Positions 1-8,923 are shown, numbered from the stretch's first letter. The stretch is DNA of 64,000 nucleotides from Saprospiraceae bacterium (GCA_028285085.1 JANQQI010000065.1:186001-250000), one strand, 5' to 3'. The notes: a model not told the origin generated them from the letters alone. Translations and numbers: made by a program.

Positions 1-1
1 T

Positions 2-1156
2 ATTCATGCCACTATCGATGGCCGAATCGAAAAATGGTTCGTACAGGAAGGTGAAACTGTCAAGAAAGGAGATACCATTGTCTATCTATCGGAGATCAAA
101 GTCGATTATTTTGATCCACAATTGGTGGAGCGAACGGCCGAGCAGGTTCAAGCCAAATCCTCTTCTATCACAGCTTATGCCGGAAAAGTAGGCGCATTGG
201 CTCGCCAAATCGATGCACTCGAAAAAGAGCTCATCCTAAAACAGGATCAGCTTAAGAATAAAATCAAACAAGCGGAACTAAAGGTAGAAAGTGCTAAAGC
301 CGAATTAGCTCAGGTAGAAGTTGATGAGGATATCGCGGCTTACCAATTCCGTCGAGCAGATACGCTATTCCAGCAAGGTATTGTAGCCTTAACCAGCTGG
401 GAGGCTAAGAAATTGAAAGTGCAGGAAACGCAAGCCAAGGTGATCACTAGCCAGAATAAACTGGCCGAAAACGAAAACGAAGTGTCTATCCATCGTTTGG
501 CGTTGAGTAATTTAGAAAATGAGTACCGCAATAAAATTGAGAAAGCTTATTCCGATAAATTTAGTGCTCTGTCCAACCAAGCAGAAGCAGAAGGAGCTAA
601 AACAAAGCTTGAAAATCAGTACGAAAACTATCGACAACGTAACCAATTCTATTATATCATCGCACCGAAGGATTGCTACATTACCAAAGCCTTGAAACCA
701 GGTATTGGTGAGACGGTCAAGACCGGGGATGCGGTTGTAAGTATTATGCCTATCAATTTTGATCTGGCGGTCGAACTTTATGTCCGTCCGATGGATTTGC
801 CACTGCTGAGTCTTGGACAAGATGTCCGATTTCTTTTTGACGGTTGGCCAGGGATTGTATTCTCAGGTTGGCCAAATTTGGCAGTTGGTACCTTCCAAGG
901 ACAAATTGTCGCTATTGATAACACCATTAGTGATAATGATAAATACCGCATCTTGATCGCCCCTGATAATGAGTTCAAGAAATGGCCAAAAGCACTGCGC
1001 CCCGGCTCCGGAGCTCAGGGAATTGCGATGCTTAAAGATGTTCCTTTATGGTACGAAATCTGGCGACAACTCAACGGTTTCCCACCAGATTTCTATGCTA
1101 TCAATACTGCCAATGATCCTAAACTCAAGACACCACTTAAATCGATTCCAAAATGA
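2..1156 (+). CDS. HlyD-family secretion adaptor (membrane fusion protein), 5' end missing
   Basis: The frame is open from the window edge, so the N-terminus lies outside. The first visible residues (GRIEKWFVQEGETVKKGD) are half of a biotinyl-lipoyl-like hairpin. A long alpha-helical coiled coil rich in Gln, Glu and Lys follows, then the second lipoyl half (IIAPKDCYITKALKPGIGETVKTGD) and a beta-barrel region. That order is the normal HlyD/AcrA adaptor plan: a periplasmic bridge between an inner-membrane exporter and a TolC-type channel. Its stop overlaps the start of the TolC-type gene by 4 bp (ATGA), so translational coupling is likely. The exporter itself, probably an ABC protein, is presumably upstream of the window. 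The substrate is unknown. Confidence 0.88.
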   Translation: MHATIDGRIEKWFVQEGETVKKGDTIVYLSEIKVDYFDPQLVERTAEQVQAKSSSITAYAGKVGALARQIDALEKELILKQDQLKNKIKQAELKVESAKAELAQVEVDEDIAAYQFRRADTLFQQGIVALTSWEAKKLKVQETQAKVITSQNKLAENENEVSIHRLALSNLENEYRNKIEKAYSDKFSALSNQAEAEGAKTKLENQYENYRQRNQFYYIIAPKDCYITKALKPGIGETVKTGDAVVSIMPINFDLAVELYVRPMDLPLLSLGQDVRFLFDGWPGIVFSGWPNLAVGTFQGQIVAIDNTISDNDKYRILIAPDNEFKKWPKALRPGSGAQGIAMLKDVPLWYEIWRQLNGFPPDFYAINTANDPKLKTPLKSIPK

Positions 1157-2598
1157 GAATTGTTTGCTTGTTCATCATTTGCCTAGTCGTTTCGATACCG
1201 GGATGGGGACAAGACCGAAAAAGCTTGTCGCCGGAGGCTTTCCTGCAACAAGTCGCCCGCAATCATCCGACAGCTCAACAGGCTCGCTTATTACGTGAGC
1301 AAAGTCGAGCTTTGCAATTGGAGGCGCGAGGAGGTTTTGATCCAAAATTATCGATGGCTACTGATTACAAGTCATTCGATCAAAAGAACTATTACCAGCT
1401 GGGAGATGGGACCTTGAAAATACCAACGCAATTTGGTCTTAGTTTCAAAACAGGCTATGTCTGGGGAAATGGGGTGTTTCTCAATCCTCAAAATTTCTTA
1501 CCAACGAGTGGTGATAATGGTTTAGGCGTCGACGGACAAGCACTCGTCGGCATCCAGTTACCCATTTTGCAAGGCCTTTTTGTTGACGAGGCGAGAACGA
1601 ATCTCCGGATTGCTAAAGAACAGGAAGCCATCAATTTTGCGCAGAGTCAACTCTTAATCAACGATTTGCTCTACGCTGCTGGCTTGGTATACTGGGAATG
1701 GGCTTTTCAGGAATATGCACTGGAGACTTACGAACAAGCTGTTCGATTGACAGAGCAACAATTGGAGCAAGTCAAGCAGAGTTATTTACAAGGTGATCGG
1801 CCAGCTATTGATACGCTCGAAGTATATCTGCAGCTGCAAAATCGCCGCGTTGATTTGCAACAAGCTTCACTTGATTTGACGATGGCCCGCAATGCGCTCT
1901 CTAATTTTTTGTGGGCGCAGCAGGCAGGGGATCCGGAAGAAATTGCCAGCTTTGCGGCCAATTCACCGCTCAATCCTACGGTCAATAATACTATTGATGA
2001 TCTTCTGATCAATGGCTTTCAGCAGTTATTTGCTCATCCGAAGCTGCGCAGCTACCGAGGAAAACTTAAGCAGTTAGAAGTGGAGCAGCGCTGGCAACGC
2101 GAGCAGTTTAAACCCGAGCTGAATTTGGAATATAACCTCTTAGCAAATGGTCTGGACTTCTCTAATGAAAAAGTAAATAACGGTGGTTCTGATTTCAACC
2201 TGTTTACCGAAAACTACAAATGGGGGTTACAATTTAGTTTTCCACTATTTGTGCGGAAAGCCCGTGGAAAGCAGCAGCAAGTGAGTCTAAAAATCAGAGA
2301 TACTGAATTGGGGATGACTCAGGAATTGCGAGAACTGCAGAACAAGTGGAATAATTACGCCGAGAGTATCGAGAATTTGCGCGTCCAATTAGGGCAGTAT
2401 CAGCAAGTAGTAGAGCACTATCAACGCTTGCTGGAAGCGGAGCAAATTAAATTTAGTATTGGTGAGAGCTCCGTTTTTCTACTCAACTCACGGGAGCAAA
2501 AGCTACTGGAGGCTAATTTGAAGCTCTTAAAAATAGCAACAAAACTTCAGCAAAGTACTTTGGCTATTCGTTGGGCTACGGGTGTACTTGGACAATAA
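1153..2598 (+). CDS. TolC-family outer-membrane efflux/secretion protein
   Basis: 481 residues starting with a signal peptide (MRIVCLFIICLVVSIPGWGQ). Two repeated long helical segments with amphipathic Gln/Leu-rich heptads (about residues 30-250 and 270-480) match the TolC trimeric channel fold (OEP family). The protein would form the outer-membrane exit duct for the HlyD-type adaptor encoded just upstream, with which it overlaps by 4 bp. Length is normal for the family. The gene ends at a strong terminator shared with the convergent mazG-like gene. Substrate specificity cannot be read from the sequence. Confidence 0.88.
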   Translation: MRIVCLFIICLVVSIPGWGQDRKSLSPEAFLQQVARNHPTAQQARLLREQSRALQLEARGGFDPKLSMATDYKSFDQKNYYQLGDGTLKIPTQFGLSFKTGYVWGNGVFLNPQNFLPTSGDNGLGVDGQALVGIQLPILQGLFVDEARTNLRIAKEQEAINFAQSQLLINDLLYAAGLVYWEWAFQEYALETYEQAVRLTEQQLEQVKQSYLQGDRPAIDTLEVYLQLQNRRVDLQQASLDLTMARNALSNFLWAQQAGDPEEIASFAANSPLNPTVNNTIDDLLINGFQQLFAHPKLRSYRGKLKQLEVEQRWQREQFKPELNLEYNLLANGLDFSNEKVNNGGSDFNLFTENYKWGLQFSFPLFVRKARGKQQQVSLKIRDTELGMTQELRELQNKWNNYAESIENLRVQLGQYQQVVEHYQRLLEAEQIKFSIGESSVFLLNSREQKLLEANLKLLKIATKLQQSTLAIRWATGVLGQ

Positions 2599-2615
2599 TT
2601 TCACTAAGTTCAGAT

Positions 2616-2660
2616 AAAAAAGCAGGCTTAGGTTAAATAAAATCTAAGCCTGCTTTTTTT
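2616..2660. terminator. bidirectional intrinsic terminator
   Basis: A 16-bp perfect stem (arms 2616-2631 and 2644-2659, core AGCAGGCTTAG) with a 12-nt loop. It carries an A-run on the left and a T-run on the right, so it can stop transcripts from both sides. It lies between the TolC-type gene (+) and the convergent mazG-like gene (-), whose stop codon is embedded in the right edge. Confidence 0.9.
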
Positions 2661-3000
2661 ATGATTTTAGCTTTTCGTTATTGGCGTGCCGATCCGCATC
2701 TCGTCGCGTCTTTTTATCCAAATTTCGCCGGAGCGCCTCGGTCAAATCAATACCAGTTTGATTCGCTAAACAGATCAAGACAAAAAGAACATCGGCCATT
2801 TCATCGGCTAGATCTTGGGGAGCGGAAGCCGCTTGTTCCGGATTTTTAAATGATTGTTCCCCGTAAAGTCGAGCGATCAATCGAGCCACCTCTCCAACTT
2901 CTTCCGTTAGAATAGCGGTGTTCGTTAATTCATTATAATAACGGACCCCAATCGTTTGGATCCAGATATCTACAGTTTGCTGAGCTTCTTTGATCGTCAT
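2659..3000 (-). CDS. MazG-like nucleotide pyrophosphohydrolase
   Basis: 113 residues, the size of a single-domain all-alpha NTP pyrophosphatase. It shows the metal-binding pattern EEVGE (E33, E34, E37) followed by ADEMADVLF (E67, D70), the EExxE...ExxD signature of the MazG/dUTPase-like superfamily. Such enzymes hydrolyse (d)NTPs to monophosphates and clear non-canonical nucleotides. The C-terminal half is basic. Its start codon shares one base with the dtd stop codon (TAATG), so the two are co-transcribed and probably coupled. The exact substrate is not predictable. Confidence 0.85.
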   Translation of the reverse strand: MTIKEAQQTVDIWIQTIGVRYYNELTNTAILTEEVGEVARLIARLYGEQSFKNPEQAASAPQDLADEMADVLFVLICLANQTGIDLTEALRRNLDKKTRRDADRHANNEKLKS

Positions 3001-3455
3001 TATTCTTTATTTTTTGAATCCATGATGATTGTCACCGGACCATCATTCAATAATCGAACTTGCATACTGGCACCAAACTCTCCGGTGGCCACCGGTAAGC
3101 CAGATGAGTCTTTGAGTTGCTGTAAAAAGGCTTCATAAAGTGGGATCGCTACTTCTGGTCGGGCGGCACGAATGAATGAAGGCCGATTACCTTTACGGGT
3201 ACTGGCGTGCAGTGTAAACTGACTCACCACCAAAAATTCGCCTTGAACATCTTGGATGGATAAATTCATCCGGCCAGCATCATCGGTAAAGACACGCAGG
3301 TTAATCAGCTTTTTACATAGCCAATCAATATCTTCTTGTCCATCGTCTGATTCGATACCTAATAAAACCAGGAAGCCTTTTTGGATGCTTCCACTCAATC
3401 GTTCTTCATCAATAGTTACTGATGCCTCCCGGACACGTTGGATTACAATACGCAT
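3000..3455 (-). CDS. dtd: D-aminoacyl-tRNA deacylase
   Basis: 151 residues, normal full length. Begins MRIVIQRVREASV, as DTD proteins do, and has both family signatures: SQFTL (residues 78-82) and NDGPVT (137-142), which form the active site across the homodimer. The enzyme removes D-amino acids (and Gly from tRNA-Ala) mischarged on tRNA in the cytoplasm, protecting translation. First gene of a dtd-mazG pair reading away from the 850-bp AT-rich gap. The final residues are a charged Lys/Asn tail. Confidence 0.95.
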   Translation of the reverse strand: MRIVIQRVREASVTIDEERLSGSIQKGFLVLLGIESDDGQEDIDWLCKKLINLRVFTDDAGRMNLSIQDVQGEFLVVSQFTLHASTRKGNRPSFIRAARPEVAIPLYEAFLQQLKDSSGLPVATGEFGASMQVRLLNDGPVTIIMDSKNKE

Positions 3456-3591
3456 AAATCGAAAAATTAAATGTCAAACGCATTTGAATAGAAATCGTTT
3501 GACAAAGTTTTCTGTTTTTAAAGCTCTAAAATAGGTGCTAAAACATAAATTTTAGGATTTAAAACATTTCGTTGATGGATTGGAGAAAAAA

Positions 3592-3864
3592 TTATCAACA
3601 ATTATATTTTTTACATTTTGTAAAAGCCTCTTTTTCAGACTTTATAAAAAGTCACTTTTCCACAGTAATTGTGTAAAAACTTGTGTACGAGTGGTGAATT
3701 ATTTGGCACTTATCAATAATTGACTTAATACTAATACTAATAAAATTTATGTATTGATGTTTTTGTTGGCAACACAACTACTTTTCGACAATGTAAAGCG
3801 AGTTTTAATTTAATGTAAATTCAGAAAATACTAATAGAATAACTTATCCACTAAGTGTTGATAA
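3592..3864. other. DnaA-box cluster 1
   Basis: Five 9-mers at most one or two bases from TTATCCACA: TTATCAACA at 3592-3600 (+), TTTTCCACA at 3656-3664 (+), TTTTACACA at 3670-3678 (-), TTATCCACT at 3844-3852 (+) and TTATCAACA at 3856-3864 (-). The last two face each other as a 21-bp imperfect palindrome. A weaker one, TTATCAATA, is at 3710-3718. In such AT-rich DNA some matches are expected by chance; the density and the paired arrangement are what suggest function. Confidence 0.5.
3710..3743 (-). repeat. weak DnaA box next to a TAN-triplet run (DnaA-trio-like)
   Basis: On the plus strand the hexamer CTAATA is repeated (3724-3742). Read on the minus strand this becomes six consecutive triplets TAT TAG TAT TAG TAT TAA. 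They are separated by a few bases from a box-like TTATCAATA (3710-3718). Known DnaA-trio elements are runs of TAG-like triplets beside a DnaA box, where DnaA filaments load on single-stranded DNA. The resemblance is visual only. Confidence 0.3.
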
Positions 3865-4309
3865 AGCACTAACTAATTGAATCACAAATAGATTGGTTGT
3901 TAGGTAGGTGTTAGTTTGAATGTAGAAAAACTTAGCATTGAATTAACCTAATTCCTTATTCATTTTTTTTCTACAAACTAACAGCACTGATGATAATGAA
4001 GGGATTAAAAAAAATTTAGAATAAATATTAATAACAGGATCAGAAGTAAAAAAAGAGAAGCTCGTTGAAAGAAATTAACTTTGCATTGTTTTAAAACAAA
4101 AAAGTACTCTACTCTATTATTCAGCAAAAATGCTGCCTAAAGTATAAGATGCCTTTGGGTACATTTACTGATTAGCAGAGTGCTTTAATTTAAAACTTAT
4201 GATGCTTCGATAGTGATCTGTGTTATGACAATTCTCATAAGCCTGAGCAAGCGGAGTGACTTTGCTTGCCGCCTTCGTTGTCGAAGCCTGTCATCAAATA
4301 CAAATATTT

Positions 4310-5413
4310 ATGGCTGTTGATCTTTCAAACTCGGTTGAAGCCCCCAAAAGTCGTTTTATTGCTCATGATCAGATTCCTTCCATTGTTCGCAATTGGTTGA
4401 TCCTTGGTTTGGTGATGATTTTCTTTCAAGTTGTTATTGGTGGGGTAACCCGTTTGACTGGGTCGGGTTTGTCGATTACCAAATGGGAAATTATTACCGG
4501 CACCTTTCCGCCTACGAGTGCTGCCAAGTGGGAGAAGGAATTCGATGCTTATAAAGCAACGCCGCAGTATCAGAAGATTAATGAAGGGATGAGTATGTCA
4601 GAGTTTAAGTTTATTTACTTCTGGGAGTATTTTCATCGCTTGTGGGCGCGTTTGATGGGCTTAGTCTTTGTCATTCCCTTTTGCTTGTTTTGGAGGCGAC
4701 GTGCGTTCTCGCGTCAACTCTTTAGGCAACTCATCGCGGTTTTTCTTTTAGCGGCTTTTGTCGCTTCTTTTGGATGGATTATGGTAGCAAGTGGATTAGA
4801 TGACCGGCCCTGGGTTAATGCCTATAAGCTCACCATGCATTTATCGCTCGCCTTTATTTGTTATGCTTATTTGTGGTGGACGACTCTAGGCGTAATATTT
4901 CCCAAAAAGCAGGTTTTCCACAATTTAATGTTGAAAAAGTTAGGAATTGCCTTTTTAGTGCTGCTCAGTTTGCAAATTGCACTGGGTGGAACAGTGTCTG
5001 GAATGAAGGCTGCTTTATCCTTTCCAACTTGGCCAGATATGAATGGTGATTTTGTGCCTGCGATTATTTTCGACAGTAGTGAATGGACTGTGGATAACTT
5101 TGTCAACTACGATCGAAGTGGCTTCATCCATGCATTGATTCAGACGTTACATCGAATGGTTGCTTATCTACTGACAGTCATAGGATTATGGTTCTTTTTT
5201 AAAGCTCGTAAAAGTGTATCAGATCCTATATTTAGGCTTGGTTTAACCCTGTGGATAACTATGTTGGTAATTCAAGTTGGTCTAGGAATTATCACCGTGA
5301 TTAATTCACGTGGAACCATTCCTGTTGATTGGGGAGTGTTCCATCAGGCTGGCGCATTGCTGTTATTGACTGCTACTTTATTCTTATGTTTCCGGATGCG
5401 AAAAACAGCTTAA
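4310..5413 (+). CDS. ctaA: heme A synthase, COX15/CtaA family
   Basis: Converts heme O to heme A in the inner membrane for aa3-type cytochrome oxidase. About eight membrane segments are visible. All four heme-ligand histidine contexts are present: EYFHRLWARLMG, MHLSLAF, QTLHRMVAY and VFHQAGALLL. The early motif GGVTRLTGSGLS is the family hallmark. I start at the ATG at 4310 (MAVDLSNSV, 367 residues) rather than the GTG at 4256, whose extra 18 residues are not family-like. No other oxidase-assembly gene is adjacent. The coding sequence contains two perfect DnaA boxes and one near-match. It also contains INSRGT codons that form a half parS-like sequence near 5302-5317. Confidence 0.93.
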   Translation: MAVDLSNSVEAPKSRFIAHDQIPSIVRNWLILGLVMIFFQVVIGGVTRLTGSGLSITKWEIITGTFPPTSAAKWEKEFDAYKATPQYQKINEGMSMSEFKFIYFWEYFHRLWARLMGLVFVIPFCLFWRRRAFSRQLFRQLIAVFLLAAFVASFGWIMVASGLDDRPWVNAYKLTMHLSLAFICYAYLWWTTLGVIFPKKQVFHNLMLKKLGIAFLVLLSLQIALGGTVSGMKAALSFPTWPDMNGDFVPAIIFDSSEWTVDNFVNYDRSGFIHALIQTLHRMVAYLLTVIGLWFFFKARKSVSDPIFRLGLTLWITMLVIQVGLGIITVINSRGTIPVDWGVFHQAGALLLLTATLFLCFRMRKTA

Positions 5414-5442
5414 CTCACAAGTGTTGGTAACTATGTGGAAAA
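4914..5442. other. DnaA-box cluster 2, within and after ctaA
   Basis: TTTTCCACA at 4914-4922 (+), perfect TTATCCACA on the minus strand at 5089-5097 and again at 5250-5258, and TTTTCCACA on the minus strand at 5434-5442 in the gap before the hydrolase gene. Three of the four are inside the ctaA reading frame. One more perfect box (10776-10784, -) lies in thrB. Together with cluster 1 this makes nine boxes in under 1.9 kb. Confidence 0.45.
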
Positions 5443-5565
5443 CTATGACCAAATTTATGCATTGCCGCTAAGTAAGAAAATTGTTAAATTTGTGTGATAT
5501 TTCTGCTGAAAATAAAATTCTGCAAAGTGTTTTCAGTGGATGATTTTTTCACGTATTAATTTTTA

Positions 5566-6357
5566 ATGGACTACGACATACAGGAAGAAGGTCGTTTTAA
5601 ATATATAGAAACGAGAGGCAGCGGCGAAGTAGTAATTTTAATTCCAGGACTTTTTGAAGGCCTAAGTCGATTTAATACTATCCTGGATCGATTCGGATCC
5701 GAATATAATATCATTGTTCCAGTCTTACCTTTATTTGAGTTGCCCATTCGGGAGCTATCGATTAATAGTTTGGTGGATTATGTTGCGGCATTTGTGGAAA
5801 GCAAAGGCTGGTCTCATTTTCATTTGCTTGGCCATTCATTAGGTGGCCAGATCGCTTTGCTTTATACTTTAGCTAATGGTGATTTAGTACGTTCGTTAAC
5901 CTTGGTTGGCAGTTCAGGATTGGTCGATAATGCTTTAGGGAGTGTACTACCTGGAAAGGATGACTTCGATGCCGTGAGGAAACAAGCGGAATCCATGTTT
6001 TTTAATTTGCCTTTTGCCGAACAAAAGCTAACGGAGGAATTTCTATCGATAGCTGGTAATCGGAATAAATCTATTCGAGTAGTAGCTACAGCCAAATCTG
6101 CTAGCAGACAGCATCTCGCTGATAAACTGCATCAAGTGAGGGTACCTACTTTGCTCGTGTGGGGAAAGAAAGATGTGATTATTCCACCATTCGTTGGTGA
6201 GAAATATCAAGAGTTAATTGAAGGCGCCCAATTGGTTGTCATGGACAATTGTGGGCACGCTCCAATCATGGAGCAGTCGGAGCAGTTCAATTTGGTCTTT
6301 GGTAATTTTCTATTTGATACAATTAGGAAACACGAGCAAATAGCTTCTACTGCTTAA
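5566..6357 (+). CDS. alpha/beta-fold hydrolase
   Basis: 263 residues with a complete catalytic triad in canonical order: nucleophile elbow GHSLGG (Ser91), acid in WGKKD (Asp203) and NCGHAP (His231). The oxyanion-hole segment is IPGLFEG (27-33). No signal peptide, so cytoplasmic. Similar proteins include esterases, C-C bond hydrolases and haloperoxidase-like enzymes; the substrate cannot be assigned. It lies 152 bp after ctaA in the same direction and ends at a strong terminator, so it may share the ctaA transcript. Confidence 0.85.
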   Translation: MDYDIQEEGRFKYIETRGSGEVVILIPGLFEGLSRFNTILDRFGSEYNIIVPVLPLFELPIRELSINSLVDYVAAFVESKGWSHFHLLGHSLGGQIALLYTLANGDLVRSLTLVGSSGLVDNALGSVLPGKDDFDAVRKQAESMFFNLPFAEQKLTEEFLSIAGNRNKSIRVVATAKSASRQHLADKLHQVRVPTLLVWGKKDVIIPPFVGEKYQELIEGAQLVVMDNCGHAPIMEQSEQFNLVFGNFLFDTIRKHEQIASTA

Positions 6358-6378
6358 ATGATTTCTGGTTATACTAAT

Positions 6379-6421
6379 AAAAAAACGATGAGCTGTGAAG
6401 TAATAAGCTCATCGTTTTTTT
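6379..6421. terminator. bidirectional intrinsic terminator
   Basis: Stem AACGATGAGCT / AGCTCATCGTT extended by A- and T-runs (arms about 6379-6394 and 6406-6421) with an 11-nt loop. It sits between the hydrolase gene (+) and the convergent M1 peptidase gene (-) and can serve both. Confidence 0.9.
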
Positions 6422-6450
6422 TGATTAGGATTTATAAAGCTTTGGTTTAA

Positions 6451-8808
6451 TTAATCTGTTCCAGATTTTTTCTTTGATTGATCATTGGCTCGCTTTGCAC
6501 GTTGCATTGGATTTTCACCACCACTACCGTAGCGACTAGAACGGCGACCTTTGAAAAGCTCAAAACGATCCATGCGTTGTGCTCGTGGAAAATAGTTATT
6601 ATCAGTATCTGTATCAGCTGTTTCTAAAAATGGATCTAATACGATTTGAGTAACCTCCTGATCCGTTACGAAAACCTTGCTAACCGACTCGTGATTTTTT
6701 CGCCAAATTTCAGCTGGGATGTAATGCAATTCTTTAGTGCCATCAGCAAACGCTAGCTGAACGATTACAGGCATTAGCATACCACCTTCAGTGCTGATGG
6801 TTATTTCGTAGAAATTTGAGCCGTTGTTGAGTACTGATTTTTCTTTGTCAGAAAGCTTTGCAACGTAAGCTTGATATTCTTCTTGGTCAATGACGGTTAC
6901 CTTTAATGGATCGTAAGAAGTATAAAAGTCGCGTAAGTCTGTATCAATTTCATCTTGAGTTTTCGCGATAGCTTCTGTATTACGAATACTACTAATATGT
7001 CTTGGCGCTTGATCCCTTTCTGCTTGTAATGCCGCAAATTCTTTATCGGGGTTCTTTGAGTCGGCTTGGAACCACTTGACATCGGAAATGGCTAGGTCGA
7101 CATGATCAGTAGTATAAAACCAACCACGCCAGAACCAATCCAAATCTACTCCGGAGGCATCTTCCATGCTGCGGAAGAAATCGGCTGGAGATGGATGTTT
7201 AAACATCCATCTTTGGGAATAAGTCTTAAATGCAAAGTCGAATAGTTCGCGACCCATAATCGTTTCTCTCAGAATATTTAATCCTGCTGCTGGTTTGCCG
7301 TACGCGTTATTACCGAACTGGATTAGTGATTCTGAGTTGGTCATGATTGGAGTTAGTCGATCTTTATCACTACTCATATAATCAACGATCTTATACGCTG
7401 GACCTCTACGTGAAGGATAGTCCCTCTCCCACTGCTGCTCGGTAAGATATTGTAAAAATGTATTGAGTCCTTCATCCATCCAAGTCCATTGTCTTTCATC
7501 TGAGTTGACAATCATTGGAAAGTAATTATGGCCAACTTCGTGGATAATGACACTGATCATGCCATACTTGGTTCGCTTAGAATATGTACCATCACTCTCT
7601 GGGCGTCCACCATTAAAACAGATCATAGGATATTCCATCCCGATCCATTTGGTGTGGATGGACCATGCTACCGGATAGGGATAATCGAAGGTATGATGCG
7701 TGTACCATTTTAGAGTGTGGGCCACTGCTTTAGTTGAGTATCTTTCCCAAAGTGGATTACCTTCTTTTGGATACATAGACATAGCCATAACAATGTCCCC
7801 TTTACTTTGCTTAACGGCCATCGCATCCCAGATAAATTTACGACTCGATGCAAAAGCAAAATCACGAACATTTTTTGCTTTAAAATGCCAGGTCTTTTGT
7901 TGATTAGATTTTTCCTTTTCGTTGACAATAGCCTCCTCTTCGGTTACAATAATCACTGGTTTTTCAAATGATTTTTTGGCCTGTTCCCAACGTTTGATTT
8001 CCTTTTTAGAGAGTACTGCTTTTGGATTTTGTAATTCCCCGGTTGCGGAAACATAATGATCAGCGGGTACGGTGACCTTTACATCATAATCTCCAAATAC
8101 AAGCGTGAATTCCCCTCTACCTAAAAACTGTTTATGTTGCCACCCTTCGATATCATCATAAACACACATCCTTGGAAAGAATTGGGCAATGGTATAAAGG
8201 TAGTTGTCGTCTTCCTCAAAGTATTCATAACCGGATCGACCACCTTGTTTCATACGATTATTAATGTTGTACCACCATTTGATTTTAAAAGAATAGCTTT
8301 CACCTGATGCTAATGTTTGTGGTAAGTCAACTCGCATCATCGTTTTATTGATTGTGAATGAGAGGTCATTTCCATTACTTGCCTTTACATAATCAATTTT
8401 AAAGCCTCCATCAAAATCTTGTTTCAAACGGTCTAAATCACGCATACTCATTTTATCAGACATATTATTCTCCCGAATTTTATAAGTATCTGAGGATTTA
8501 GAGCGCATATTTTGATCTAGTTGGAGCCACAAGTAAGTCAGTGCATCAGGTGAATTATTGTGGTAAGTAATTGTTTCTTCACCGTATACTTTCTGGGAGG
8601 TATCATCCAATTTAATCTCCATTACATAATCGGCTTGTTGTTGCCAATAAGCGTGACCGGGCGCACCAGATGCAGTGCGGTAGCTATTAGGAGTGGGTAA
8701 TTCTTGGCCTAGCTGTTTGAATTTATTTTGATTAGTATTGGGTTGTGCCATACATAAGTAGACTAAAAGGCAGCCCAGTGTAGTTAGATAAAGTTTTCTT
8801 ATTGGCAT
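6451..8808 (-). CDS. secreted M1-family metallopeptidase
   Basis: 785 residues from the ATG at 8808, which opens a signal peptide (MPIRKLYLTTLGCLLVYLCMAQ). An upstream in-frame ATG at 8868 would put 20 unrelated residues before it. A -7-like TATCTTTG on the minus strand (8851-8858) lies between the two, favouring 8808. Zinc site HEVGH at 423-427 and the third ligand Glu446 in WMDEG, exactly 18 residues later, give the gluzincin pattern HExxH-x18-E. The N-terminal half is the beta-rich M1 domain. The C-terminus is a basic, Gln/Arg/Lys-rich tail without a T9SS signal. Likely periplasmic. It faces away from the parS cluster, about 115 bp upstream. Confidence 0.9.
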   Translation of the reverse strand: MPIRKLYLTTLGCLLVYLCMAQPNTNQNKFKQLGQELPTPNSYRTASGAPGHAYWQQQADYVMEIKLDDTSQKVYGEETITYHNNSPDALTYLWLQLDQNMRSKSSDTYKIRENNMSDKMSMRDLDRLKQDFDGGFKIDYVKASNGNDLSFTINKTMMRVDLPQTLASGESYSFKIKWWYNINNRMKQGGRSGYEYFEEDDNYLYTIAQFFPRMCVYDDIEGWQHKQFLGRGEFTLVFGDYDVKVTVPADHYVSATGELQNPKAVLSKKEIKRWEQAKKSFEKPVIIVTEEEAIVNEKEKSNQQKTWHFKAKNVRDFAFASSRKFIWDAMAVKQSKGDIVMAMSMYPKEGNPLWERYSTKAVAHTLKWYTHHTFDYPYPVAWSIHTKWIGMEYPMICFNGGRPESDGTYSKRTKYGMISVIIHEVGHNYFPMIVNSDERQWTWMDEGLNTFLQYLTEQQWERDYPSRRGPAYKIVDYMSSDKDRLTPIMTNSESLIQFGNNAYGKPAAGLNILRETIMGRELFDFAFKTYSQRWMFKHPSPADFFRSMEDASGVDLDWFWRGWFYTTDHVDLAISDVKWFQADSKNPDKEFAALQAERDQAPRHISSIRNTEAIAKTQDEIDTDLRDFYTSYDPLKVTVIDQEEYQAYVAKLSDKEKSVLNNGSNFYEITISTEGGMLMPVIVQLAFADGTKELHYIPAEIWRKNHESVSKVFVTDQEVTQIVLDPFLETADTDTDNNYFPRAQRMDRFELFKGRRSSRYGSGGENPMQRAKRANDQSKKKSGTD

Positions 8809-8923
8809 AATATCTTTATTGATTTTAGGATGAACATTGTATGTAGTATCCAAAGATAATTCTCTCATTCAATAAAAAGAAGTGGAATCTTTCATAGAAT
8901 AGTCATAAGGATGACTGCTTTCA

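Larger units (their letters stand above)
3456..4309. other. candidate replication origin (oriC): AT-rich divergent intergenic region
   Basis: 854 bp without a convincing gene, between divergent dtd and ctaA, and the longest such gap in the window. It is strongly AT-rich, with A/T tracts especially at 3541-3650 and 3950-4110. It holds five near-consensus DnaA boxes at 3592-3864, a TAN-triplet run at 3724-3743, and duplex-unwinding-like AT stretches around 3960-4050. Further boxes occur in and after ctaA, and parS sites lie 5 kb away. What is seen: the motifs and the gap. What is inferred: origin function. The ctaA leader is also inside this interval (to 4309). Counter-evidence: gene strands do not flip cleanly here, and no dnaA gene is adjacent. 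Confidence 0.55.

Noticed and set aside
5302-5317. A CACGTG-centred sequence in ctaA resembling a parS half-site
   Set aside because: Only the right half matches parS; the left half has several mismatches, and the codons for Asn-Ser-Arg-Gly-Thr explain it.
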